From Neptunitalea lumnitzerae (GTDB taxonomy: Bacteria; Bacteroidota; Bacteroidia; Flavobacteriales; Flavobacteriaceae), in contig NZ_BRVO01000001.1 of the NCBI RefSeq assembly GCF_027924185.1, positions 1,364,001 through 1,428,000 on the forward strand: 64,000 nt of DNA, read 5' to 3'. Made by a program: the position numbers and the translations under genes. Positions 31,041-39,487 of the stretch are shown one piece after another. The first letter of the stretch is position 1, and every line of letters begins with the position of its first letter. The notes beneath the pieces are model-generated. The model searched no databases. It saw nothing but the letters and a program-made list of their open reading frames with translations, and was not told the DNA's origin.

Positions 31041-32457
31041 TGGTTATATTTTTTATCATACCACCAAAAATAAAATAATGAAAGGGTAGTAGGCTGTACC
31101 AATACAGTCTACCCCAAAGTCCTCGGGGTCTAAAGGTGGCTGTTTGAGATAGTACGTTGTTTTTGTCTATTTTAAATTCAAGCCAAGCTTCTCCGGGTAA
31201 TCGCATTTCGGCAAGTAGTAACAATCTTTTTTCTTCTCTATCAGCTAATAGTACCCTCCAGAAATCTAAAGAGTCCCCAGCAAAAATTTTATCGGTATGG
31301 GTTCTTCCTCTTCTAAGGCCTACACCACCACTTAGTTTATCTAAAAATCCTCTTATTTGCCACATCCAATTGCCATAATACCAACCTGTTTGCCCGCCAA
31401 TTTTCCAGATGTTATTTAGTACTTTCTCAGGGTTTTCTATTTTAAGTTCTTTTTTATCGGTTAATACACCATGCTTGGGTACTTGTATGTATTTGTTTAA
31501 ACTCTTTTTAACCCTTCCGCTAGACATGGAGTCTTTCCAGCTACTAATTACTTCGTTTTGCTCTATTTTTGTAAAGGCAGCTTTAATAGCTTCATCATAG
31601 CCCAAAGGAGTATGGTTAAAATGTTCTTGTAAACTATTGTCTTTGGCTACAACTTCCATTTTCATGCTATCTACTAAATTAACAGCTAATTTATAAGAGG
31701 TAGAGGTAACAAAGTAAAGCCAATAACTAGATAATTTTGGGGTCATTACAGGAACGGTTATCATGCGTAAATTTAAACCTCTTATTTTGCTGTAATGTAA
31801 TAACATATCTTTGTAGGTAAGTACATTGGCTCCGCCTACATCAAACCCTTTATTAAAACAAAATGGGTCATTTAATACATGAATTAGGTAGAATAAAATA
31901 TCTCTTATGGCAATGGGGTGCGTTTTGGTAAGTACCCATTTAGGGGTAACCATAATGGGCAATTTTTCACACAAATCTCGTATAATCTCGAAAGAAGAAC
32001 TTCCTGAACCTACTATAATGCCGGCTCTTATTACCGTTAAATTAAAGTCGCCTTTTTGTAAAATAGATTCCACATTTTTACGAGAGGAAAGATGCTTAGA
32101 TAATTTTTTTTCGTTTACAATACCGCTTAAGTATACTACCTGTTTAATATTAGTTGTAGCAACCATGGTATTAAAGTTATCTGCTGCCGTGGCTTCTTTT
32201 TCACTAAAATCAGTGGTAGAGGAAGTCATACTATGTATCAGATAGTAAGCAGCATCAATATCCTTGGGAATGGCATCAGATGCTTCTGGTTGTAAAAAAT
32301 CAATTTCAATAACCTCAATTTCTTCTCTAAGTTCAGGATCTACAGAGAGTCTGTTAGCATCTCTTACTGCACATACAACCGTATGTCCATTTTCTACAAG
32401 ATGAGGTAATAACCGCATGCCAATATAGCCATTGGCTCCGGTAAGTAATATTTTCAT
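31033..32457 (-). CDS. NAD(P)-binding SDR-type protein with C-terminal DUF2867
   Basis: This 474-residue protein has an N-terminal extended-SDR Rossmann fold (nucleotide loop GANGYIG at 7-13) and a C-terminal DUF2867 domain (about 325-470, with FWRVLLADREEKRLLLLAEM and PGEAWLEFKI). Proteins of this two-part type are widespread in Flavobacteriia but have no assigned reaction. It lies immediately downstream of marC on the same strand (29-base gap) and may share its promoter. The last bases overlap the Rrf2 gene on the other strand. Confidence 0.85.
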   Translation of the reverse strand: MKILLTGANGYIGMRLLPHLVENGHTVVCAVRDANRLSVDPELREEIEVIEIDFLQPEASDAIPKDIDAAYYLIHSMTSSTTDFSEKEATAADNFNTMVATTNIKQVVYLSGIVNEKKLSKHLSSRKNVESILQKGDFNLTVIRAGIIVGSGSSSFEIIRDLCEKLPIMVTPKWVLTKTHPIAIRDILFYLIHVLNDPFCFNKGFDVGGANVLTYKDMLLHYSKIRGLNLRMITVPVMTPKLSSYWLYFVTSTSYKLAVNLVDSMKMEVVAKDNSLQEHFNHTPLGYDEAIKAAFTKIEQNEVISSWKDSMSSGRVKKSLNKYIQVPKHGVLTDKKELKIENPEKVLNNIWKIGGQTGWYYGNWMWQIRGFLDKLSGGVGLRRGRTHTDKIFAGDSLDFWRVLLADREEKRLLLLAEMRLPGEAWLEFKIDKNNVLSQTATFRPRGLWGRLYWYSLLPFHYFIFGGMIKNITTK

Positions 32458-32486
32458 GTAGCTTTTCTTTCTAAGATACTAATTAT

Positions 32487-33116
32487 TTATCTAATAGAAG
32501 AAAGTAAGTTAATTACAGAACTGCTTATGTATTCAATACCTATAGCAATTACTATAAACCCAATAATGCGTGAGATAGCGTTGATACCAGAAGCACCCAA
32601 ATATTTTACTATGGGGTGCGCAAATTTAAGCATCACATATACGGCTAGGCACACTACTAAAATAGCACAAACCGTAACCAGTATATCTACAATATTGGTA
32701 TAAGTTTGGTTAAGTGATATTAGCAATGATATAGAACCTGGACCAGCAAGCATAGGTATGGCTAATGGGGTTAAGGCAATGTCATTTCGGTCTTTAATAT
32801 CTTCTTTAACCCTTGGCTTTTCCATTCCCTTGTGTTTAGAGAATGTGCCGGTAAGTAAAGCAAACCCCGATGTAACAATAATTAGTCCTCCTGCAATTCT
32901 TAAAGAATCTATGGTAATACCAAAAAAGCTCAAGATGTATTTGCCAGAGAAAAAGGCAATCACCAAAATGATAAAAGTATTAATAGCCGTCCATAATGAT
33001 ATGCGAGCTTGTTCTTTACTGGAATCGTTTTGAGTAAGAGCCACAAATACGGGTATGGTACCTAACGGATTTATGACAGAGAATAGAGCAGCAAACGTGT
33101 ATACAAATAGTTCCAT
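32487..33116 (-). CDS. MarC-family integral membrane protein
   Basis: The likely start is the ATG at 33116, giving 209 residues (MELFVYTFAALFSVINPLGT). An upstream in-frame extension is hydrophilic and lacks family similarity. Six transmembrane segments are expected, with the typical NPLGTIPVF and PLAIPMLAGPGSISLL motifs. Despite the name, members are not proven antibiotic exporters; the function is unknown. Confidence 0.9.
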   Translation of the reverse strand: MELFVYTFAALFSVINPLGTIPVFVALTQNDSSKEQARISLWTAINTFIILVIAFFSGKYILSFFGITIDSLRIAGGLIIVTSGFALLTGTFSKHKGMEKPRVKEDIKDRNDIALTPLAIPMLAGPGSISLLISLNQTYTNIVDILVTVCAILVVCLAVYVMLKFAHPIVKYLGASGINAISRIIGFIVIAIGIEYISSSVINLLSSIR

Positions 33117-33192
33117 TTTTTTGGCGCAAAAATGAACAGAATGCTTAGAATGTGCTTTATCCAAGCGTTAAGAAATGGTTGTTAAAACCAAC

Positions 33193-33615
33193 TTATAAAT
33201 CTTTCGGTTTTTCCGGAATGTTAGCAGCCCTGTGTGTTAATACTTTTTCCATAAAGTCATGCCCAATACCAGAAACCAATACTTTTATGTAGGTGCCACC
33301 CATGTGAATGCTATACTCGCCAGCAGCACTTTTAATAATAGATAACTGGTAATAAGGTATTACCATGGCATACAAATCTTTTTGGGCGTTGAAATTAACT
33401 ATGAGTCCTTTGGGTCTAATTTCTAGGGTGCACGTACAAATGTCCTTATTAAAAATCAGTAGGTTATGAATATTAACACTACACTTAGAAATTAATAGCG
33501 GAGGTGAGGTTGCCCCTCCAATAAGCTTTCTTTTAGCTAGCGTTAAAGGTTGTCCTACAGTCTTATTAATAGTTTTAATAAGCTTAGAGGTTTTGTATGA
33601 GGTATTAAAAAGCAT
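33193..33615 (-). CDS. Conserved hypothetical protein, 140 residues
   Basis: I do not recognise a named domain. The protein is soluble, has no signal peptide, and contains several beta-strand-like stretches (KGLIVNFNAQ, YAMVIPYYQLSI, SIHMGGTYIKVLV) that suggest a small PH-like or antiparallel sheet fold. It is divergent from argS and upstream of marC on the same strand. The reading frame is convincing because of its length and the lack of a competing frame. Confidence 0.65.
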   Translation of the reverse strand: MLFNTSYKTSKLIKTINKTVGQPLTLAKRKLIGGATSPPLLISKCSVNIHNLLIFNKDICTCTLEIRPKGLIVNFNAQKDLYAMVIPYYQLSIIKSAAGEYSIHMGGTYIKVLVSGIGHDFMEKVLTHRAANIPEKPKDL

Positions 33616-33693
33616 TTTTATTTTAAAGATACTACATATCTCGCTTTCTTTATATTCTATTAACGAACCATTTAGATTTACTAAAGTAAAATG

Positions 33694-33701
33694 TATCTTT
33701 G
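33694..33701 (+). promoter_or_regulatory. Promoter -7 box of argS
   Basis: TATCTTTG is a full match to TAnnTTTG, 24 bases before the argS ATG. It covers an in-frame TTG (33699) and so argues against that codon as the start. Confidence 0.65.
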
Positions 33702-33725
33702 CAGCTTGTAAAAAGAAATAAAAAC

Positions 33726-35504
33726 ATGAATATTCAGGAATTGTTAACCCAAAAGGTACAAGAAGCCGTTAAGGTAGTTTTTGATGTAGCACTTGAGACA
33801 GTAGAATTTCAGGCAACACGTAAAGAGTTTGCAGGAGATATTACTGTAGTAGTTTTTCCTATGTTACGCTTTGTAAAAGGAAATCCGCAAGTAATTGGGG
33901 AGCAAATAGGAACGTATCTTAAAGAACATGTTACCGAGGTAAACGATTTTAACGTAGTAAAAGGATTTTTGAATCTTGTGATAGATGATTCTTTTTACAT
34001 CAATTTCTTTAATGATATTAAAGATAGTACTCAGTTTGGTTTAGTAACTGCCGATGCAGATGCTAAGGCGGTAATGGTAGAATATTCTTCACCAAATACG
34101 AATAAGCCGTTGCACTTAGGGCATATACGTAATAATTTATTAGGTTATTCTGTGGCAGAAATATTAGGTGCTGCTGGGAACAAAGTCTATAAAACCCAAA
34201 TTATTAACGACCGTGGTATTCATATTTGTAAAAGTATGTTGGCATGGCAAAAATTTGGTGCAGGTGAAACACCAGCGTCTACTGGGTTAAAAGGTGATAA
34301 GTTAGTAGGTAACTACTATGTGAAGTTTGATGTTGAGTACAAAAAAGAAATTGCAGCTTTAGTAGCAGAAGGAAAAAGTAAGGAAGAAGCAGAAAAGCAA
34401 GCTCCGCTTTTATTAGAAGCACAAGAAATGTTACGTAAATGGGAAGCCGGTGATGCAGAAGTTGTAGCTCTTTGGAAAACCATGAACGAATGGGTGTATG
34501 ACGGATTTGCTGTAACTTACAAGAACTTAGGAGTTGATTTTGACTCTTACTATTACGAAAGTAACACCTATTTGTTAGGGAAAGAGTTTGTAGCAGAAGG
34601 TTTAGAAAAAGGCGTTTTTTATAAAAAGGAAGATGGTTCTGTTTGGTGCGATTTAACTGATGAAGGTTTAGACGAGAAGATTGTATTACGTGCAGATGGT
34701 ACTGCTGTGTATATGACGCAAGATATTGGTACAGCTATTCAACGTGTAAAAGATCATCCCGATGTTGGTGGTATGGTTTATACCGTAGGTAATGAGCAAG
34801 ATTACCACTTTAAAGTATTGTTTTTAATACTTAAAAAACTTGGATTTGACTGGGCAGAAAAACTATATCATTTAAGTTATGGTATGGTAGATTTACCTAG
34901 TGGTAAAATGAAAAGTAGAGAAGGTACTGTTGTAGATGCCGATGATTTGGTAGAAGAAATGGCTACGACAGCAGAAGAGATATCTAAAGACTTAGGAAAA
35001 CTAGACGGATTTAGCGAGGAAGAGAAGAAAGAGCTTTACAAAACCATTGGTTTAGGAGCGCTAAAATATTACATATTAAAAGTAGACCCTAAGAAGCGTA
35101 TTTTATTTGATCCTAAAGAGTCTATAGACTTTCAGGGTAACACAGGACCTTTTATTCAGTACACACATGCAAGAATTCAGTCTATTTTAAGAAAGGCCGA
35201 TTTTAATTTGGATGCTGATATAACGGGGGTTGCATTGCATGAGAAAGAAAAAGAATTATTAAAGCAGTTACAGTTATTCCCAGAGGTAATACAAAATGCT
35301 GCTGATAATTATAGCCCTGCACTTATTGCTAATTATATTTATGATTTAGTAAAAGAGTTTAACTCTTTTTACCAGAATGTATCTATTTTAGGCGAGGAAG
35401 ATGAACAATTAAAAGTGTTTAGAGTGTTGCTTGCTAAATTGGTAGGGTTAACTATTAAAAATGGTTTTGCCTTATTAGGTATACAAGTGCCAGATAGAAT
35501 GTAA
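33726..35504 (+). CDS. argS: Arginyl-tRNA synthetase
   Basis: Starting at ATG 33726 (MNIQELLTQKVQ), the product has 592 residues, the usual length. It is a class I synthetase: the HIGH motif is HLGHIRNN after SSPNTNKPL, and the KMSKS-like loop is SGKMKSREG. The N-terminal additional domain and C-terminal anticodon-binding DALR domain (about 470-592, ending LLGIQVPDRM) are complete. An upstream TTG in frame lies within the -7 box and is rejected. Confidence 0.97.
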   Translation: MNIQELLTQKVQEAVKVVFDVALETVEFQATRKEFAGDITVVVFPMLRFVKGNPQVIGEQIGTYLKEHVTEVNDFNVVKGFLNLVIDDSFYINFFNDIKDSTQFGLVTADADAKAVMVEYSSPNTNKPLHLGHIRNNLLGYSVAEILGAAGNKVYKTQIINDRGIHICKSMLAWQKFGAGETPASTGLKGDKLVGNYYVKFDVEYKKEIAALVAEGKSKEEAEKQAPLLLEAQEMLRKWEAGDAEVVALWKTMNEWVYDGFAVTYKNLGVDFDSYYYESNTYLLGKEFVAEGLEKGVFYKKEDGSVWCDLTDEGLDEKIVLRADGTAVYMTQDIGTAIQRVKDHPDVGGMVYTVGNEQDYHFKVLFLILKKLGFDWAEKLYHLSYGMVDLPSGKMKSREGTVVDADDLVEEMATTAEEISKDLGKLDGFSEEEKKELYKTIGLGALKYYILKVDPKKRILFDPKESIDFQGNTGPFIQYTHARIQSILRKADFNLDADITGVALHEKEKELLKQLQLFPEVIQNAADNYSPALIANYIYDLVKEFNSFYQNVSILGEEDEQLKVFRVLLAKLVGLTIKNGFALLGIQVPDRM

Positions 35505-35533
35505 CCATATATATTTAGAACATATATATATAG

Positions 35534-35566
35534 AAAGGGAAATATCAATAGGTATTTCCCTTTTTT
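35534..35566 (+). terminator. Terminator after argS
   Basis: A perfect stem AAAGGGAAATA (35534-35544) with TATTTCCCTTT (35553-35563), eight-base loop, then T-tract. Confidence 0.88.
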
Positions 35567-35659
35567 GTTTCTTTAAGTAGTTTTAATTTTACTGGATAAT
35601 TGAGATAAAATGCTTCAGGGAATTGCCTTGAAGTAATTTGTATACAAGTACTGTAAAAT

Positions 35660-36217
35660 ATGTATATAGAAGACCAAACCTTTAAAGGTATAGATGTTGA
35701 AACATTACGTAAGGCAGAGTATGAATACTGCACGTTCATAAATTGCGATTTTGGAAATTATAATTTATCTGGTTTTAAGTTTATAGAATGTGATTTTGAT
35801 GGGTGTAATTTTAGCAATGCTAACTTGGTAGATACCGCCTTTAAGCAAGTTACGTTTACCGAGTGTAAAATGTTAGGATTACTGTTTGATAAATGTGATT
35901 TGTTTAACCTGGAAATGAAGTTTGAAAACACAATGCTGTCGCATAGTAGCTTTTATAAACTGAACTTAAAAAGAACCGTATTTAATACCTGTAACCTAAC
36001 AGCGGTAGATTTTTCTGAGGCAAATTTATCAGATGCTTATTTTGATGGTAGTGATTTGTCTGGTGCTGTTTTTCAAAATAGTAATTTACAAGGCGCTGAC
36101 TTTAGAGGAGCAGAAAATTTTACCATACACCCAGAGGAGAATACTATTAAGGGGGCTAAGTTTTTAAAAAGTAACTTAGAAGGTTTGCTAAGGCATTATA
36201 AAATAAAATTGAGCTAA
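35660..36217 (+). CDS. Pentapeptide-repeat protein
   Basis: This 185-residue protein has repeats of the A(D/N)LxX type over about residues 22-160, such as CDFGNYNLSGFKFIECDFDG and EANLSDAYFDGSDLSGAVFQ, predicted to form a right-handed quadrilateral helix. A short tail with HPEENTIKGAKF and GLLRHYKIKL closes it. Some pentapeptide proteins (Qnr, MfpA) mimic DNA and protect gyrase; similarity here is at fold level only. It is preceded and followed by terminators, so it is its own transcription unit. Confidence 0.9.
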   Translation: MYIEDQTFKGIDVETLRKAEYEYCTFINCDFGNYNLSGFKFIECDFDGCNFSNANLVDTAFKQVTFTECKMLGLLFDKCDLFNLEMKFENTMLSHSSFYKLNLKRTVFNTCNLTAVDFSEANLSDAYFDGSDLSGAVFQNSNLQGADFRGAENFTIHPEENTIKGAKFLKSNLEGLLRHYKIKLS

Positions 36218-36222
36218 AATAA

Positions 36223-36250
36223 AAAAGCCATTACTAGAGTAATGGCTTTT
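36223..36250 (+). terminator. Terminator after the pentapeptide-repeat gene
   Basis: A 13-bp inverted repeat (36223-36235 with 36238-36250), A-rich before and T-rich after, could work in both directions between the convergent neighbours. Confidence 0.8.
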
Positions 36251-36321
36251 AAATACTTCAAACAAAAATTAAACGTAGACAAACTTTTACTCGATTACCG
36301 AGTTAAGTATCTTTAGGGATA

Positions 36322-37221
36322 TTACTTTACAAAACTATCTATAATAGCGTCGGTTTCTTTTTTAGAAGCATCTTCAGGTAAGCTGAATAAATGCTTGTAA
36401 AGAGGTTTTCCATCAACTGTTTTTTCTAATACAAGGTCTTTGTCTTTACTAAATACTTTTTCCCATTTAGTTCTTACATTAGCCCAAAGCTTTTCGTTTT
36501 TAGCCCACCAATCTTGCGCAGCTTTGCATTTAGAGTCGTCTACTTTAGTGTACACGTCGTAACCTTTTTCTTCTGCCAACAAAAAATCAGGAGCTCCATC
36601 TGCTCTAACAATTTTGTCGTTATCTTGTTCATGAATCCATCCAAAGTCTGTGATAGCATGAATGTTTCTTCTGTTTAAAACATTATAATCATGTCGCTTG
36701 GTATATTCTCTACGTGGTAGTGGAGCATCTGTTGTATTTACCCAGTAGTGTTTACCATCTACATGAACCCAAGTAGCAGTACCTTCATAACGAGGGCTGT
36801 CATCTACTTGATATACTTTTTGTGTCCACTGTCCTTTAACATCACCTTTGGCTAAAGTTTCATACTTCCAGGTAGTTTCTTTATCAAACTGATAGAACTC
36901 TGTGTTTTCAAAAAGCCAATCTTGTCTCCAGTGCTTAATAATCATATTTTCACCAACAATTAAAAGGTGTTGCATAGATACTTTGTTGTCTTTATCTTCT
37001 ACTAATTGTACCCATTCTAAACCTTTATCGTGTTTAGTTTTAGATGGTAAATACAAAGAGTCTTGAGAATAATTAAAAGTCTCAGTAAAATTAAATTCTA
37101 CTTCATAACACCCACACATGCTTTTAATGGCGTTTACATCTTCCTGTTTTTTGTCTTGTGCAAATAAGGCAACAGAAGCAGTGAATAATGCAGCAATAGT
37201 GCTTAAAAAAGTTGGTTTCAT
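36322..37221 (-). CDS. Secreted DUF6607-like protein beside the HmuY locus
   Basis: This 299-residue protein has a signal peptide (about 1-21, cleaved after LFA). The mature part begins with a cysteine pair motif (SMCGCYEVEFNFTETF) and is rich in Trp and charged residues, for example HLLIVGENMIIKHWRQDW and DFGWIHEQDNDKIVRADG. I assign it to DUF6607 from memory; the molecular role is unknown. It is divergent from a TonB receptor/HmuY operon and shares an inverted-repeat operator with it, which suggests an iron/heme-linked role. Confidence 0.75.
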   Translation of the reverse strand: MKPTFLSTIAALFTASVALFAQDKKQEDVNAIKSMCGCYEVEFNFTETFNYSQDSLYLPSKTKHDKGLEWVQLVEDKDNKVSMQHLLIVGENMIIKHWRQDWLFENTEFYQFDKETTWKYETLAKGDVKGQWTQKVYQVDDSPRYEGTATWVHVDGKHYWVNTTDAPLPRREYTKRHDYNVLNRRNIHAITDFGWIHEQDNDKIVRADGAPDFLLAEEKGYDVYTKVDDSKCKAAQDWWAKNEKLWANVRTKWEKVFSKDKDLVLEKTVDGKPLYKHLFSLPEDASKKETDAIIDSFVK

Positions 37222-37258
37222 AGTTTATAAATTAAATTCTTTAGTCAAACATTCGGGA

Positions 37259-37266
37259 CAAAAATA
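37259..37266 (-). promoter_or_regulatory. Promoter -7 box of the DUF6607-like gene
   Basis: The reverse strand reads TATTTTTG, a TAnnTTTG match, 38 bases before the start codon and directly beside one arm of the inverted repeat. Confidence 0.5.
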
Positions 37267-37270
37267 GTAA

Positions 37271-37337
37271 TTTTATTTAGATTGGATAAAAATAATAAAT
37301 ATATTTGCGCTGTTATTAAAAATGAATCTAAATAAAA
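37271..37337. promoter_or_regulatory. 13-bp inverted repeat spanning divergent promoters, candidate Fur-type operator
   Basis: TTTTATTTAGATT at 37271-37283 recurs exactly in reverse complement at 37325-37337, 41 bases away. The left arm overlaps the -33 region of the TonB receptor promoter and abuts the -7 box of the DUF6607-like gene; the right arm lies in the receptor's leader. The ATTTAGA core resembles Fur-type half sites. Assignment to Fur is inference from sequence and heme-uptake context. Confidence 0.5.
37300..37307 (+). promoter_or_regulatory. Promoter -7 box of the TonB receptor/HmuY operon
   Basis: TATATTTG, a full TAnnTTTG match, 39 bases before the receptor start and lying between the two arms of the inverted repeat. 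Confidence 0.65.
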
Positions 37338-37346
37338 ATAACATAA

Positions 37347-39482
37347 ATGAGCAGTCGAATACTACAGTCTATAATCATATTAATGTGTTTTTCATTTGTA
37401 GAAAATACTATAGCACAGGTGAATGATACATTACAAAAGAAAGAAAAGGTAAACGATTTAGAGGAGGTTGTAGTTAGTGGCCAATATAATCAGCAATCGG
37501 TAGATCAATCGGTGTTTGAGGTGAAAGTAATTACACAAGAACAGATAGCCAGGCAAGGAGGTAATAACCTTGCAGATATATTAAACCAAACACTAAACAT
37601 AACTATTATTCCAAATGCATCTACCGGTAAGTCGGGAGTACAATTATTTGGGTTAGACGCACAATACTTTAAAATATTAGTAGACAATATTCCTTTAATC
37701 AATGATGAGGGTATGGGGAATAATACCGATTTAACCCAGATTAATCTAGACGATATTGAACGTATAGAAATAGTAGAAGGCGCAATGGGGGTGCAATATG
37801 GTGCCAATGCCGTTTCTGGTGTTATTAATATTATTACTAAAAAGTCAACTTCAAAAAAATGGGAAGTAGTGCCTTATATACAAGAGGAAACTGTAGGTAG
37901 TGAATACAACTGGGTAGATAAAGGTAGGCATATACAATCTGTTAAGATGGGGCATAATTTTAATGATAAACTATATGCTAATGGAATTTTTACCAGAAAT
38001 AATTTTAATGGTTTTTGGGGAGATAAAGAAGGAGAGCATCACCTATACGACGATGGGAAAAGAGGGTATGAATGGTTGCCAAAGGATCAGTATACAGTAA
38101 AGTCACTGTGGAACTATAAAACAGATAACTTTAGAGCGTTTTACAAGTTTGAATACTTTGATGAAACCACAAATAGGTATGCAGAGGAGGTGCGAGAAAA
38201 TCATGATCCTGCTACAGATTTAACCTATCCGGTAGCATCTGATGAAGAATTCTCTTCTGAGCGAATATTTAACCACTTAAACATTAACGGGAAGTTTTTT
38301 AAACATGTGTTGTATGATGTGTCTTTGTCTTACCAGCAACAAAAGCGTAATGTAGAAACCTATAACTACCGTATACGAACAGGAGAAAAATTTGATGTAG
38401 CATCTTTTGTTTATGAAAGTAGAAAAGCATGGTATTCTAAGGGTAACTTCAGTAATTTTTTACCCAACAAGAAATCTGATTTTCAGTTAGGGTATGAAGT
38501 CACTAGCATTAATGGTTTTGCTTCAGCAATTTCAGGTATGTATTCCTCTGAGAATATAGCGCGCACCTTAGACTCTTATGATGTGTTTGCATCGTCTGAA
38601 TTGGTATTTTCAGACAAGTTTTCCTTACGTCCGGGAGCTAGAGCACTGTTTTCTTCCAATTTTAATACACAGGTAGCCCTGTCGGTAAGTGCAAAGTATA
38701 TTTTAGATAATGGCGTTGAAGTACGTGGTATTTTGGGTACTTCGCCAAGGTTGCCAAGTTATGAAGAATTATATACCTATTTGGTAGATGTAAACCATGA
38801 TGTAAGAGGTAACGTAACTCTTAACCCTGAACAAGGTACTTCTGCATTTCTTCATTTAAAGAAAAAATATAAGGTACAAGATTGGTATATGAGTAGCAAG
38901 CTATCTGGCTGGTATATGAACGTAAAAGACAGAATTGAACTTGCTATTATAAATCAGTCGCCACTACAATACCAATATACCAATATAGATAAGTATAATG
39001 CTTGGGGGCTTACATTCACGCATGCTGCCATGCTTCATAATTTTAGAGTAAATGCAGGGGCAACTTTTTCTGGAGTTTCTCAAGTAATGGAAACGGAAGA
39101 AGATTATAATGATGATTATTTATATGCACTGCAATTAAATACCAATGTGTCTTATACGGTACCTAAATGGAATACTACGTTTTCGGCATATTTAAAATAC
39201 ACCGGACCTCAATATCAATATGTTCAACAAACAAATGATGCAGGAGAAACCGTTTTGTTTAGAGGTAAACAACTAGACTTTTCATGGTTAGATGCTACTG
39301 TTAAGAAATCATTTTTTGATAACAAATTACAAGCAACCCTTGGTGCAAGAAATATATTAGACATTACATCTGTTAATACCACAGCGGTATCAGGTGGAGC
39401 ACATACAGATGCAGCCTCTTCTTTAATGTTAGGCTACGGGAGGTCGTATTTTATAAAACTACTTTACAATTTTAATTTCTAA
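37347..39482 (+). CDS. TonB-dependent outer-membrane receptor, probable heme/iron uptake
   Basis: This 711-residue receptor has a signal peptide (about 1-23), a TonB-box-like DLEEVVVSGQY (37-47), a plug (about 55-170, with ILVDNIPLINDEGMG and GVQYGANAVSGVINIITKK) and a 22-strand-type barrel ending LLYNFNF. The barrel contains LPSYEELY followed by a His-containing loop and NPEQ, similar in placement to the YRAP/NPDL signature of heme receptors. Two HmuY-type genes follow at once, the HmuR-HmuY arrangement known from Porphyromonas heme uptake. Confidence 0.9.
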   Translation: MSSRILQSIIILMCFSFVENTIAQVNDTLQKKEKVNDLEEVVVSGQYNQQSVDQSVFEVKVITQEQIARQGGNNLADILNQTLNITIIPNASTGKSGVQLFGLDAQYFKILVDNIPLINDEGMGNNTDLTQINLDDIERIEIVEGAMGVQYGANAVSGVINIITKKSTSKKWEVVPYIQEETVGSEYNWVDKGRHIQSVKMGHNFNDKLYANGIFTRNNFNGFWGDKEGEHHLYDDGKRGYEWLPKDQYTVKSLWNYKTDNFRAFYKFEYFDETTNRYAEEVRENHDPATDLTYPVASDEEFSSERIFNHLNINGKFFKHVLYDVSLSYQQQKRNVETYNYRIRTGEKFDVASFVYESRKAWYSKGNFSNFLPNKKSDFQLGYEVTSINGFASAISGMYSSENIARTLDSYDVFASSELVFSDKFSLRPGARALFSSNFNTQVALSVSAKYILDNGVEVRGILGTSPRLPSYEELYTYLVDVNHDVRGNVTLNPEQGTSAFLHLKKKYKVQDWYMSSKLSGWYMNVKDRIELAIINQSPLQYQYTNIDKYNAWGLTFTHAAMLHNFRVNAGATFSGVSQVMETEEDYNDDYLYALQLNTNVSYTVPKWNTTFSAYLKYTGPQYQYVQQTNDAGETVLFRGKQLDFSWLDATVKKSFFDNKLQATLGARNILDITSVNTTAVSGGAHTDAASSLMLGYGRSYFIKLLYNFNF

Positions 39483-39487
39483 AACAC

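Noticed and set aside
33117-33164. 16-residue N-terminal extension of MarC
   Set aside because: It is hydrophilic and lies before the conserved first membrane helix; the internal ATG at 33116 gives the usual family start.
33699-33725. TTG-started N-terminal extension of ArgS
   Set aside because: It overlaps the -7 box TATCTTTG and the family start matches the ATG at 33726.
35510-35533. Alternating AT repeats after argS (ATATATAT runs)
   Set aside because: Short low-complexity sequence next to a terminator; no sign of a regulatory or mobile role.
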